Positions 7,879 to 16,636 of a DNA stretch of 64,000 nt are shown piece after piece. The first letter of the stretch is position 1; each line of letters begins with the position of its first letter. This DNA comes from Fodinicurvata fenggangensis DSM 21160 (lineage in GTDB: Bacteria; Pseudomonadota; Alphaproteobacteria; Kiloniellales; DSM-21159), in the NCBI RefSeq assembly GCF_000686045.1, contig NZ_JMLV01000001.1:124001-188000 (forward strand). Direction: 5' to 3'. The notes beneath the pieces are model-generated. The model saw nothing but the letters and a program-made list of their open reading frames with translations, was not told the origin of the DNA and made no database searches. The position numbers and the translations under genes are program-made.

Positions 7879-9417
7879 ATGGTCCGCTGTACTGATTTTC
7901 TTTATTATATAAAGATATGGAAAGAAGACGAGAAAGCCGCAACAGCCGTAATAATTGCGCTTTTAATGATTTTTATTGTCTTTTTTTCCTTTTTGGGGAT
8001 TGAGGTCGCACGTGCTTACATGACCTATTCACGCCTATCTTACGCAGTAGATGGTGCTGCTCTGGCGGGAGCGCGTAGTTATGGTCAGGAAGATAGAGAC
8101 AGGGTCGCCGAGGCCTTCCTCAAGGCGAATTTCAAGAGCGAGAATGGTGTTTCGCTTGAGAACTTCCAAATGGAGCTCATTGAAGGAGATACCCAGTACG
8201 TCGTGACGGCCGATGCGCGGCTCTCGACCATTGCCGCGCGCTTGGTGGGGGTCGACACAATCCCGCTCAAGGTCTCCGCCACTGTCGAGCGCGAGTTGCG
8301 GGGGCTGGAGCTCTCCATGGTTCTGGACGTCACCGGCTCCATGGGACGTGGCTGGGGCTCCAAGCTGGAGCAGATGAAATCAGCGGCGCTGATCCTGACG
8401 GAAATCATGGCGGAGGACGACGGGGCCTTTCCGGAGGACTTCTACGTCAGCCTGGTGCCCTATTCGGCCAGCGTGAACATCGGCACCCACAACAGCGACT
8501 GGCTGCGCCACGCCATCGACCCCAACGAGTTCGGCGAGGAGAATTGGCGGGGCTGCGTTGAGGCGCGCTCGACGGACGAGCGCTCGCCGCCGCGCTTGCC
8601 GCTGGACCTGGACGCGGACCCGCCGGAGATAACGGACGAGCGTTTCGTCCGCTATCTCTGGGCGTCCACGGAAGACCTGATGTACAAGGACAGGGGAAGC
8701 CGAGTGCGCGGCGACAACGACTGGGGTGACGCGCACTCCTGGTCCTCCTACCGCGATCCTGAGGATTATCAGAACACGGCGACCAGTCCCAACCTGGGCT
8801 GCCCGCAGCCGATCGAGCCGCTGACCAACGACCGCGCGGTGATCGACGCACGCTTGGGGAACCTGAACGCCTATTTCCGGGGCGGCACCTTTACCAACAT
8901 TGGCATGGCCTGGGGCTGGCGAACCTTGTCGCCGGAGTGGGAGCCCTATTGGAATGTCTCGACCCTGGAACACGAGATGCCGGTTGCCTATGACGAGTGG
9001 GAAATCAAGAAGGCGATCATCCTGCTGACCGACGGCGCGAACGGCTGGTACGACTGGCCGGACGGCGCGCCCGGACAGCCACTGGACGAGAATCCCGAGA
9101 AGTACGACGCCGACTATACGGCCTATGGGCGCCTGTCCGACGAACGCCTGTTCCCCGATTTCGGCGGCACGGCGAAGAACCAGGCCACCGCCGAGATCGA
9201 CGACCGGACCGAACGCGTCTGCGCGGCCGCCAAGCAGAAGGGTATCCAAGTCTACACCATCACCTTCGGCGGCGGTGTGAACAGCAGCATCCGTCAGGTC
9301 ATGGAGACCTGTGCCTCGGGTGACGGCAACTATTTCCATGCCCCGGACGGCGACAAGCTGGAAGAGGTCTTCTCGACCATCAGCCGCGGCCTCTACAACC
9401 TGCGTATCGTGAAGTGA
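7879..9417 (+). CDS. TadG-like pilus assembly protein with von Willebrand factor A domain
   Basis: 512 residues from the ATG at 7879, which has GGAG nine bases upstream; a GTG at 7864 in the same frame is an alternative. A short basic N-terminus precedes one membrane segment (ATAVIIALLMIFIVFFSFLGIEVAR), which is the TadG/TadE-like pseudopilin-type start. A vWA domain begins near residue 145 with the MIDAS motif DVTGS (Asp about 150) and has ILLTDGANG further on; the end of the domain is VYTITFGGG. TadG proteins are needed for Tad pilus assembly or adhesion. Codon use changes inside the gene: the first 200–300 bases are AT-rich like the pilin, and the rest is GC-rich like the other tad genes. 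Confidence 0.85.
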   Translation: MVRCTDFLYYIKIWKEDEKAATAVIIALLMIFIVFFSFLGIEVARAYMTYSRLSYAVDGAALAGARSYGQEDRDRVAEAFLKANFKSENGVSLENFQMELIEGDTQYVVTADARLSTIAARLVGVDTIPLKVSATVERELRGLELSMVLDVTGSMGRGWGSKLEQMKSAALILTEIMAEDDGAFPEDFYVSLVPYSASVNIGTHNSDWLRHAIDPNEFGEENWRGCVEARSTDERSPPRLPLDLDADPPEITDERFVRYLWASTEDLMYKDRGSRVRGDNDWGDAHSWSSYRDPEDYQNTATSPNLGCPQPIEPLTNDRAVIDARLGNLNAYFRGGTFTNIGMAWGWRTLSPEWEPYWNVSTLEHEMPVAYDEWEIKKAIILLTDGANGWYDWPDGAPGQPLDENPEKYDADYTAYGRLSDERLFPDFGGTAKNQATAEIDDRTERVCAAAKQKGIQVYTITFGGGVNSSIRQVMETCASGDGNYFHAPDGDKLEEVFSTISRGLYNLRIVK

Positions 9418-9438
9418 CCTGAGGGGCAGGGTGCGGAC

Positions 9439-9987
9439 ATGCCCACAGACCTCCTGACGACCCCGACATTCCTGGCCACGACGCTGCCCTGTCTCGTGCT
9501 GCTGGCCTATGCGGCCGGCAGTGATATCGCCAACCGGCGCATTCCCAACTGGGTCAGCCTGGCGATCCTGCTGCTCGCCGGGCTGCGCTTCCTGCTGACC
9601 GGTGCCGACCCCCTGGTGCCCCTGCTGCTCGCCGCGATCGTCTTCGCCGTCGGCTTCCTGTTGTTCCTGACCAAGCTGCTGGGCGCCGGGGATTCGAAGC
9701 TGGCAGCTGTCCTGGTGCTGTTCCTCGAGCCGGCGGCGGTGCCGACCTTCCTGTTCGTCATGTCGATTGCCGGAGGAATCCTGGCTCTGTTTACGGTTTC
9801 GAAAGGGTTAATCCCCAAAGTGTTCCCTCAGACAACGCCGGGCTCGGGCCCGGAAGGCTCGCCAGAGGGGCGAGCACTTTCCCAGGGACTTCCCTACGGC
9901 GTTGCAATAGCGGCAGGAGGCATTTTCGCCCTCCTCAGCTTTGAACCGGGAATACGGGAATGGGTCTACGCTTTGTTATCTTCCTGA
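9439..9987 (+). CDS. cpaA: Prepilin peptidase, A24 family (TadV/CpaA)
   Basis: 182-residue polytopic membrane protease that cleaves Flp prepilin and the pseudopilins TadE and TadF. Both catalytic aspartates are visible: Asp29 in GSDIANRRIPN and Asp85 in the GxGD motif GAGDSKL. There is no N-terminal methyltransferase domain, as expected for the short TadV/CpaA form. It begins 22 bases after the vWA TadG gene, behind GAGGGGCAGG. Its 3' end overlaps cpaB by 28 bp, which suggests coupled translation. Confidence 0.9.
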   Translation: MPTDLLTTPTFLATTLPCLVLLAYAAGSDIANRRIPNWVSLAILLLAGLRFLLTGADPLVPLLLAAIVFAVGFLLFLTKLLGAGDSKLAAVLVLFLEPAAVPTFLFVMSIAGGILALFTVSKGLIPKVFPQTTPGSGPEGSPEGRALSQGLPYGVAIAAGGIFALLSFEPGIREWVYALLSS

Positions 9988-10892
9988 TCGCCGCCGTCGC
10001 CGCCTCTGCGGGTGTGGGGCTGCTTGTCTATGACCTGGTCGAGGACCGTAAGACGGCCGCATCGCCCGAGAGGACGACGGTCGTCGAGCGGGAAACCTAC
10101 GACCGGGTCGAGGTGCTGGCCACCTCCGCTGAGCTGTCGGTGGGTGCATTCATAAGGTCCGAGGACGTGCGCTGGATCTCTTGGCCGGCCGATGCCGTGT
10201 CCGAGGGCATGGTGCTGCGCAGCGAAGACGAGATGGAGACCATCACCGGGGCGGTGGTGCGCCGCGACACCGGCGAGGGCGAGCCGCTGATGCGCCGCGC
10301 CTTTCTGCGGCCCGAGGACGGCGGGTTCCTGGCCGCCGTCCTGGAACCTGGCATGCGGGCGATCTCTGTCAACGTGAACACGGCCTCCGGCAACGCCGGC
10401 TTCGTCCTGCCCGGCGACCAGGTCGACCTGATCCTGACGCACCGTGTCGAGAACGGGGAGAACGGCGATACGCACCTGGTGTCCGAGACGCTGCAGTCGG
10501 GCCTGCGGGTCCTCGCCGTCGACCAGTCCCTAGACAACGACCGGACGGCCCAGCCCGCCAAGACCATGACCATCGAGGTCGACAGGCGCCAGGCCGAGCA
10601 CATCATCCTGGCCGAGCAGCTGGGGCAGCTGACCGTGGTCCTGCAGAGCATCGCCAACCTGCCCAACAGCAACACCTTCATCGCCTCGGAGTCCGAGCGG
10701 GCGGGGCAGGGGGCGCCAGCGCCCCAACTGCTCGGCGATACCGCATCCTGGGATTACGAGGTCTCTCCCGCCCTTTCGGAGAGCCGCTCCGGCGCGCCCC
10801 GAACCGTCGCGGTGATGCGCGGCAGTGGCAGTGAAACCATTACCAGCAGGTCGAAAGAGGAGGCGCAGGAAAGCGCCCAACAGGTGGAATGA
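9960..10892 (+). CDS. cpaB: Flp pilus assembly protein CpaB (RcpC)
   Basis: 310-residue protein with an N-terminal membrane segment or signal anchor (FVIFLIAAVAASAGVGLLVYDL). A SAF-like periplasmic domain follows, with EPGMRAISVNVNTASGNAGFVLPGDQVDLI split here by family knowledge as the CpaB core (residues about 130–160). CpaB sits in the periplasm and works with the secretin during pilus assembly. The start lies inside the peptidase gene, in a different frame, so the two are translationally coupled. The C-terminal 60 residues are low in predicted structure and rich in Ser, Ala and Glu. Secretin gene cpaC follows after four bases. Confidence 0.9.
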   Translation: MGLRFVIFLIAAVAASAGVGLLVYDLVEDRKTAASPERTTVVERETYDRVEVLATSAELSVGAFIRSEDVRWISWPADAVSEGMVLRSEDEMETITGAVVRRDTGEGEPLMRRAFLRPEDGGFLAAVLEPGMRAISVNVNTASGNAGFVLPGDQVDLILTHRVENGENGDTHLVSETLQSGLRVLAVDQSLDNDRTAQPAKTMTIEVDRRQAEHIILAEQLGQLTVVLQSIANLPNSNTFIASESERAGQGAPAPQLLGDTASWDYEVSPALSESRSGAPRTVAVMRGSGSETITSRSKEEAQESAQQVE

Positions 10893-10896
10893 ATGA

Positions 10897-12291
10897 ATGA
10901 ACAGGTTTTCTGATACCCTCCGTATGCCCCGGTGTTTGCTCGCTGTCCTGGCGGTTCTTCTGCTGGTGCCGCTGTCGTCTGCGCTGGCACAGGCCCAGCA
11001 GATATCCCTGGAAGTCAGCGACGGCCGGGCGATCGAGCTGGAGGAGCCGGCCGTCGAGGTCTTCGTGGCCGATCCGGATATCGCCGATGTCCAGGTAAAC
11101 TCGCCGGAGGTCGTCTATGTCTTTGCCAAGCAAAGCGGGACGACACGCCTGTTCGTCCTGAGCGAGGAAGACGGCGAGCTGACGGAGTACGAACTCTATA
11201 TCACTCCCAATCTCAAGCGCCTGAACACGACCCTCAAGCGGCTGCTTCCCGACGAGACGGTGGAACTGCAGGCCGTGGACGACGGCGTGGCGGTCCAGGG
11301 TTCCGTGTCCACCGCCAAGGCGGCCGCCGACATCATGGAAGTGGTCAGCGGCTCCATGGGCGAAGAGGTTCCGCTGGTCAACATGATGTCCGTCAGCGAA
11401 GTCAACCAGATCAACCTGCGGGTCCGCGTGGCGGAAGTCTCGCGCGAGGTCACGGACGAGCTCGGCATCAACTGGGAAAGCTTCGCCAGTTTCGGAAACT
11501 TCGGCTTCGGGCTGGGCATCGGACGCGACTTCCTGAACGGCTCCGGCCTGAATCGGGCCGGAGATGGGCTGGGCAGCGCCAGTGCCTCCTATACCAGCGG
11601 GGACATCAACGCCAACGCGATGATCGACGCCCTGCAGCAGGAGAACCTGCTGAGCATCCTGGCCGAGCCCAACCTGACCGCGATGTCGGGCGAGTCCGCC
11701 AGCTTCCTGGCGGGGGGCGAGTTCCCCATCCCCGTGTCGGCGGACGAGGACCGGATCAGCATCGAGTTCAAGGAGTTCGGCGTCCGGCTCGACTTTACGC
11801 CGACCATCGTCGACCGCGGCCGCATCAGCCTACGGGTGCGCCCCGAGGTCAGCGAGATCACCAGCACCGGTGCCGTGGAGATCGAGGGCATATCCATTCC
11901 CGCCCTGTCGACGCGGCGGGCGGATACCACCGTAGCCTTGAAGAGCGGGCAGAGCTTCGTGATCGCCGGCCTGCTGCAGAACAACATCAATTCGACGGTC
12001 GACAAGTTCCCGGGACTGGGTGACCTGCCGATCCTGGGGGGCCTGTTTTCCTCGCAGAGCTTCCGCCGAAACCAGTCGGAACTGATCATCATCGTCACGC
12101 CCTATGTGGTCAAACCAGTGTCCGGCTCTGACCTGCTTTCGGCGCCAGGCGATGGCCTGCGTTCGGGCAATTCCATTGAACGGCTGCTCAAGAACCGCAC
12201 GGCGCGCAGCAACCTGGGTGGGGGCGACGGCGTTCCCACCGGGCCCGGAGGCATGCGCCTCAAGGGCAGTGCCGGCTTTATCCTGGAATGA
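10897..12291 (+). CDS. cpaC: Tad secretin CpaC (RcpA), outer-membrane pore
   Basis: 464 residues. A Sec signal peptide (CLLAVLAVLLLVPLSSALA) is followed by an N-terminal pilus-assembly domain and BON-like segment (ISLEVSDGRAIELEEPA…VAVQGSV). The secretin domain runs from about residue 240 to 410 and carries typical strands such as ALQQENLLSILAEPNLTAMSG, SFLAGGEFPIPV and FVIAGLLQNN. It forms the outer-membrane channel for the Flp pilus. The start at 10897 follows CAGGTGGA by eight bases; an ATG four bases earlier is closed by an early stop. The gene lies between cpaB and cpaD in the standard order. Confidence 0.95.
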   Translation: MNRFSDTLRMPRCLLAVLAVLLLVPLSSALAQAQQISLEVSDGRAIELEEPAVEVFVADPDIADVQVNSPEVVYVFAKQSGTTRLFVLSEEDGELTEYELYITPNLKRLNTTLKRLLPDETVELQAVDDGVAVQGSVSTAKAAADIMEVVSGSMGEEVPLVNMMSVSEVNQINLRVRVAEVSREVTDELGINWESFASFGNFGFGLGIGRDFLNGSGLNRAGDGLGSASASYTSGDINANAMIDALQQENLLSILAEPNLTAMSGESASFLAGGEFPIPVSADEDRISIEFKEFGVRLDFTPTIVDRGRISLRVRPEVSEITSTGAVEIEGISIPALSTRRADTTVALKSGQSFVIAGLLQNNINSTVDKFPGLGDLPILGGLFSSQSFRRNQSELIIIVTPYVVKPVSGSDLLSAPGDGLRSGNSIERLLKNRTARSNLGGGDGVPTGPGGMRLKGSAGFILE

Positions 12292-12302
12292 GGGTGGATT
12301 CC

Positions 12303-12911
12303 ATGAAGACAGTCACCACCGTCCTTGTCTTGAGCAGCCTTGTACTCGCGCTCGGCTGTACGCCGCGCGTATCCGAACCGCCGAGAGAGGTTGTCTACAA
12401 GAACGAGGTCCGGGAATCGCAGAGCGAATACCGCCTGCCGCTGCGGCGTGGCCAGACGGCCCTTCAGGCCGAGGACAGGCGCCGGCTCGACGCCATGGCT
12501 GCTCGCCTGCTTGATGCCAGCGAGATCACGGTTGCCGATGTCGCGGCGCCGCGGGTGCGCGAAGAAGCGGTCGCCCATCTTAAGGAGCTGGGACTTCCCG
12601 TCCGCTCGTCCGGCTCGCTGCGCGCGCCCGAGGACAGCCCGCCCGAGGTGATCGTGCAGGCCCTGCAGTACGCCGTGGTGCCCCCCGAATGCGGGGACTG
12701 GTCGCTTCCCGGCGGAACCAGCCACAACGCCGTCACCATGTCGAACCTCGGCTGTTCGAACGAACGGGCGCTGGGGCTGATGGTGGCCGATCCCCGCGAT
12801 CTCGTGGCGCCGGATCGCGGCCTGGCGCCGGTGGATGGCGTGACGGCCGTCGGATCGATCGAGCGCTATCGCGCGGGCGAGCTCAAGCCTTTCCCGATCG
12901 GGGAGCAGTGA
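12303..12911 (+). CDS. cpaD: Tad pilus lipoprotein CpaD
   Basis: About 202 residues. I prefer the ATG at 12303 because it gives a clean lipoprotein signal, MKTVTTVLVLSSLVLALGC, with a lipobox ending in Cys; an in-frame ATG at 12288 overlaps the cpaC stop and would add five residues. The C-terminal half has SNLGCSNERALGLMVADPRD, which matches the CpaD family signature (NxGC…MVADPRDL). CpaD is an outer-membrane lipoprotein that helps the secretin to localise or assemble. cpaE begins two bases after its stop. Confidence 0.9.
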   Translation: MKTVTTVLVLSSLVLALGCTPRVSEPPREVVYKNEVRESQSEYRLPLRRGQTALQAEDRRRLDAMAARLLDASEITVADVAAPRVREEAVAHLKELGLPVRSSGSLRAPEDSPPEVIVQALQYAVVPPECGDWSLPGGTSHNAVTMSNLGCSNERALGLMVADPRDLVAPDRGLAPVDGVTAVGSIERYRAGELKPFPIGEQ

Positions 12912-12913
12912 CC

Positions 12914-14131
12914 ATGGATACTCTGGAAACGCATGCGATGCCCGATAGTGGTATAATGGAGAATCGATCCCAGTTCATGGCCTTCGTCAAAGATTCCCAA
13001 TCGGAGGAGCTGATCAAGGGGCTCGTCCAGCAGCTACTGATCCCACATGCCTCGATCATGCGTGGGGACATTTCCGTCGCCATACGCCAGCTCGAGGAGA
13101 CGCGCTCCCCGCAGCTTCTGATCGTGGATCTCTCCGAGTCCAATATGCCGTTGCAGGACATCAATGCACTGGCCGATGTCTGCGAGCCAGGGGTGAAGGT
13201 GATCGCCATCGGCGAGCAGAACGACGTGGGGCTGTTCCGGGACCTGGTTCGGGCCGGAGTCAGCGACTACCTGGTCAAGCCCTTGAACGACAGCCTGCTG
13301 CAAACGGCGGTCGTCAGCTCCGAGGAGGGATTGGACACGCGGATCGGTACTAAGAACGCCCGCATGAGCGTGTTCATGGGGGTGCGTGGCGGTGTGGGGA
13401 CCTCCACGCTGGCCGCGAACATCGCCTATCACTTTTCCTCGGAGTTCAAGCGCCTAACCTCGCTGCTGGACCTGGACCTGCAGACAGGCGTATCCTCCCT
13501 GTTGTTGGACAGCGATCCGGTCTCTGGCCTGCTGGAGGCCCTGGATGATCCGCGGCGCACCGATAGCCTGGTCGTCGCGCGCCTGGCCAGCAAGGTGGAC
13601 GAGAAGCTGCTCGTCTTCGGCAGCGAAACGCCGCTCGAACGCCCCATATCGTCCGGATTCCGCGGCATGGAGGCGTTCCTGCAGGAAGTGCGCCAGCAGT
13701 GCCACTTCGTGGTCGCCGACCTGCCGCGCCATATGCTGTCTCCGGCCGCTCAGATGGTCCGCTCGGCTTCGACGATCGTGCTGGTGACCGACCTGACTCT
13801 TGCGGGCCTGCGGGATACCGCGCGCTATGTCCAGGCGCTGGGGGCCCTGCAGTGTCCGGGCGAGGTGCTGGTGGTGGCCAACAAGGCCCCGGACAGCCGC
13901 AATGCACGCTTCAAGGAGAGCGAAATCCGCGAGCAATTGGGGCGCAACATCGATTTCACGGTCTCCCTGGACACGAAGGCCTTCCAGGATGCCGAACTGA
14001 AGGGGGAACCCCTGATCTCTGGTTCCCACGCCGCCTCCAGGCAGATCAAGGCCATCGCCGAACGAGTCAGCGGGCGTGGCGATCTGCGCCGGACCCGTGG
14101 TTCGATCCTGAAACGCCTGATCGGGAGATAA
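12914..14131 (+). CDS. cpaE: Pilus assembly ATPase-like protein CpaE (TadZ)
   Basis: 405 residues from the ATG at 12914, immediately after the cpaD stop; the frame is open further upstream inside cpaD, but that part is not real coding sequence. Residues about 30–130 form a receiver-like domain (LLIVDLSESNMPLQDI, VRAGVSDYLVKPL). Residues about 150–400 are a MinD/ParA-type P-loop domain with the modified Walker A motif VRGGVGTSTLAANIA and the later LLDLDLQTG. The usual KGG start is RGG here, as in many CpaE proteins. CpaE/TadZ marks the cell pole or site where the Tad machine assembles. Next comes cpaF, seven bases downstream. Confidence 0.92.
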   Translation: MDTLETHAMPDSGIMENRSQFMAFVKDSQSEELIKGLVQQLLIPHASIMRGDISVAIRQLEETRSPQLLIVDLSESNMPLQDINALADVCEPGVKVIAIGEQNDVGLFRDLVRAGVSDYLVKPLNDSLLQTAVVSSEEGLDTRIGTKNARMSVFMGVRGGVGTSTLAANIAYHFSSEFKRLTSLLDLDLQTGVSSLLLDSDPVSGLLEALDDPRRTDSLVVARLASKVDEKLLVFGSETPLERPISSGFRGMEAFLQEVRQQCHFVVADLPRHMLSPAAQMVRSASTIVLVTDLTLAGLRDTARYVQALGALQCPGEVLVVANKAPDSRNARFKESEIREQLGRNIDFTVSLDTKAFQDAELKGEPLISGSHAASRQIKAIAERVSGRGDLRRTRGSILKRLIGR

Positions 14132-14138
14132 CCCAGGG

Positions 14139-15620
14139 ATGTTTGGACGGCGCCGACAGGACGACAGGCCGCAGAAGTTCACGGAAGGGCTGAGCGACCT
14201 CCGGGGCGAGGAGGCTCCTGCCGTTCCCGTGGAGCCCGAGAGTCCGCCACCGGAAGCGGAACCGCGCCCTTCGGAAGGTCCCGCGGCGGTGTCTCCTGAT
14301 TCTGTAAAAACACCGCGCGCTGCGGTGGTGATCGAGGAGGAGCCGTCCGAAGGCCGGCATTCAGGCCGCCTGAAAAGTGTTCGGCAGACCATTGGCAAGA
14401 AGGTCTATCAGATCATCGATTTCGACGCCGCCGTCCATCTGGACCGCGAGGCCCTGGCGCGCGAGATCGGCAAGATGGTGGCCGATATCACTATGGAGGA
14501 CGGCTATCGCCTTACGGCCGCGGAACAGAAGGAGGTGGCGGACGCCCTGGTCGATGACATGGTCGGCCTCGGTCCGCTGGAAGACCTGCTGGAGGATGAG
14601 ACCGTGACCGATATCATGGTCAACGGGCCTTCGCAGGTATATGTGGAGCGCAACGGCAAGCTCGTGCTGACGCCGATCACCTTCCGCGACGACGCGCATG
14701 CCACGGCGATCGCGCAGCGCATCGCCTACAACATCGGCCGGCGCGTCGACGAAGCCAGCCCGATGGTGGACGCCCGCCTGATGGATGGCAGCCGCGTCAA
14801 CATCATCCTACCGCCATTGGCCATCGACGGCTGTTCGATTTCCATCCGCAAGTTTGCCAAACGGAAGATCACGCTGGACGACATGATCCGGCAGGACAAC
14901 ATCTCCGAGAAACTGGGGCGCCTTCTCCAGGTGGCCGCTGCCTGCCGTCTCAACATCATCGTCTCGGGCGGCACGGGCTCGGGGAAAACCACCCTGCTCA
15001 ACGCGCTGTCGCGCCTGATCGACCCGCAGGAGCGCATCGTCACCATTGAGGACGCCGCGGAAATCCAGCTGCAGCAGCCCCATGTCGTGCGCCTGGAAAC
15101 GCGCCCGCCAAACGTGGAGGGGCGGGGCGAGATCACCATGCGCTCGCTTCTGAAGAACTCCCTGCGCATGCGCCCCGACCGCATCATTGTGGGTGAGGTG
15201 CGTGGCGAGGAAACCCTGGACATGCTCCAGGCCATGAACACCGGTCATGACGGCTCCATGTCCACCATCCACGCAAATACGCCGCGCGATGCCCTGACGC
15301 GTATCGAGAACATGGTCATGTCCTCGAGCGTGCAGCTGCCCAGCAAGGCCATTCGCGCCCAGATCTCGAGCGCGGTGGACCTGATCGTTCAGATCGAGCG
15401 CATGCGCGACGGCAAGCGGCGCGTGACCAACGTCTCGGAACTGATCGGCATGGAAGGCGACATCATCACGCTGCAGGAGCTGTTCCGCTTCCAGTACGAA
15501 GGCGAGGCGCGCGACGGCCAGCTGATGGGACGCTTCGTCTCCAGTGAGGTGCGCCCCCGCTTCATCGAGCAGGCCGGCTACTACGGCCTGGAAGATGCCG
15601 TTCTGTGGTCCATGACATGA
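14139..15620 (+). CDS. cpaF: Tad pilus secretion ATPase CpaF (TadA)
   Basis: 493-residue cytoplasmic type II/IV secretion ATPase that powers Flp pilus extension and, in Caulobacter, retraction. After a variable acidic, Pro-rich stretch (residues 20–70), the conserved N-terminal domain starts near 75. Walker A is SGGTGSGKTTLLNAL at about 276–290, and RMRPDRIIVGEVRGEE carries the Asp-box and Walker B region. MNTGHDGSMSTIHANTP is the His-box. It overlaps tadB by four bases (ATGA), so translation is coupled to the platform protein it drives. Confidence 0.95.
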   Translation: MFGRRRQDDRPQKFTEGLSDLRGEEAPAVPVEPESPPPEAEPRPSEGPAAVSPDSVKTPRAAVVIEEEPSEGRHSGRLKSVRQTIGKKVYQIIDFDAAVHLDREALAREIGKMVADITMEDGYRLTAAEQKEVADALVDDMVGLGPLEDLLEDETVTDIMVNGPSQVYVERNGKLVLTPITFRDDAHATAIAQRIAYNIGRRVDEASPMVDARLMDGSRVNIILPPLAIDGCSISIRKFAKRKITLDDMIRQDNISEKLGRLLQVAAACRLNIIVSGGTGSGKTTLLNALSRLIDPQERIVTIEDAAEIQLQQPHVVRLETRPPNVEGRGEITMRSLLKNSLRMRPDRIIVGEVRGEETLDMLQAMNTGHDGSMSTIHANTPRDALTRIENMVMSSSVQLPSKAIRAQISSAVDLIVQIERMRDGKRRVTNVSELIGMEGDIITLQELFRFQYEGEARDGQLMGRFVSSEVRPRFIEQAGYYGLEDAVLWSMT

Positions 15621-16621
15621 CGGCGCCTATCCTGATCGCTGCCATCGGTGCGTTGGGAACCCTGGGGTTCATGATCCTGCTGACTTTCCTGTGGCACCTG
15701 CTGAGCGCGCCGGAGCGCCGCCGCCGGCAGCGGCGGCTGGCGATGATTGTTAGGACCGCTGGAACTACGACCGGCGGCAAGAAGGCGTCCCAGGAGCGGG
15801 AGGGGATACGGCGGGAGGAGCGCACCGGCGTCTCGGCGCGCATGGAGACCGCTCTGTTCAATTTCGTGCCGCGCCTGTCGCAGATCACTGGCCTGCTCAG
15901 GAAAGCGGGCCTCGACATCTCGGCGACCGGCTATCTCTGCATGATGGGCGGGCTGACGCTGCTGGCCCTTTTTCTGCTCTCGCGCATGCTGCCGCTGCCA
16001 TTTATCCTGCAGGCAACACTTTCGGTGATCTTCGGGATAGGACTGCCGCACTTTACCGTGGTCTATCTGGGCGCGCGCCGGCAGAAGAAGATCCTGGCTC
16101 AGTTGCCGGACGTTCTCGACATGATCGTGCGGTCCGTGCGTGCCGGCCTGCCGCTGACCCAGAGCCTCATGGCGGTAGGTGATCAGATCGACGAACCGTT
16201 GGGAAGCGAACTGAGCAACATCGGCCGCCAGACCAAACTGGGGGTGCCGCTTGACGAGGCCCTGCTGAGCGTTGCCGAGCGACTGGATATCCAGGAATTC
16301 TATTTCCTCGTGACCAGCCTGACCCTGCAGCAGAAAACGGGCGGCAGCCTGGCGGATACCCTGGGCAACCTGTCCGACCTGCTGCGCCAGCGCCATCAGG
16401 TGCGCAACAAGATCAAGGCCCTGTCGTCCGAGGCGCGCGCGTCCGCCTATCTGATCGGATCCTTGCCGATCGCGCTGCTTGGGGGCATGAGTGTGCTGAA
16501 TCCCGGCTATCTCCAACCGCTCTTCGAGACGGATACGGGGAATATCCTGCTGTGGATCGGTGGCGGCGGCATCGTGACCGGCGCCATCGTGATGTGGCGC
16601 ATGATGCGTTTCGATATCTGA
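15617..16621 (+). CDS. tadB: Tad inner-membrane platform protein TadB (type II secretion F family)
   Basis: 334 residues from the ATG at 15617, which overlaps the cpaF stop as ATGA. Membrane segments lie at about 4–26 and 90–125, with two more near the C-terminus. The T2SSF cytoplasmic domain in between has LDMIVRSVRAGLPLTQSL and GVPLDEALLSVAERL. TadB forms the inner-membrane base with TadC and contacts CpaF. A GTG 12 bases upstream is a possible earlier start but breaks the ATGA coupling pattern. Confidence 0.92.
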   Translation: MTAPILIAAIGALGTLGFMILLTFLWHLLSAPERRRRQRRLAMIVRTAGTTTGGKKASQEREGIRREERTGVSARMETALFNFVPRLSQITGLLRKAGLDISATGYLCMMGGLTLLALFLLSRMLPLPFILQATLSVIFGIGLPHFTVVYLGARRQKKILAQLPDVLDMIVRSVRAGLPLTQSLMAVGDQIDEPLGSELSNIGRQTKLGVPLDEALLSVAERLDIQEFYFLVTSLTLQQKTGGSLADTLGNLSDLLRQRHQVRNKIKALSSEARASAYLIGSLPIALLGGMSVLNPGYLQPLFETDTGNILLWIGGGGIVTGAIVMWRMMRFDI

Positions 16622-16636
16622 ACAGGATCCCGAACC

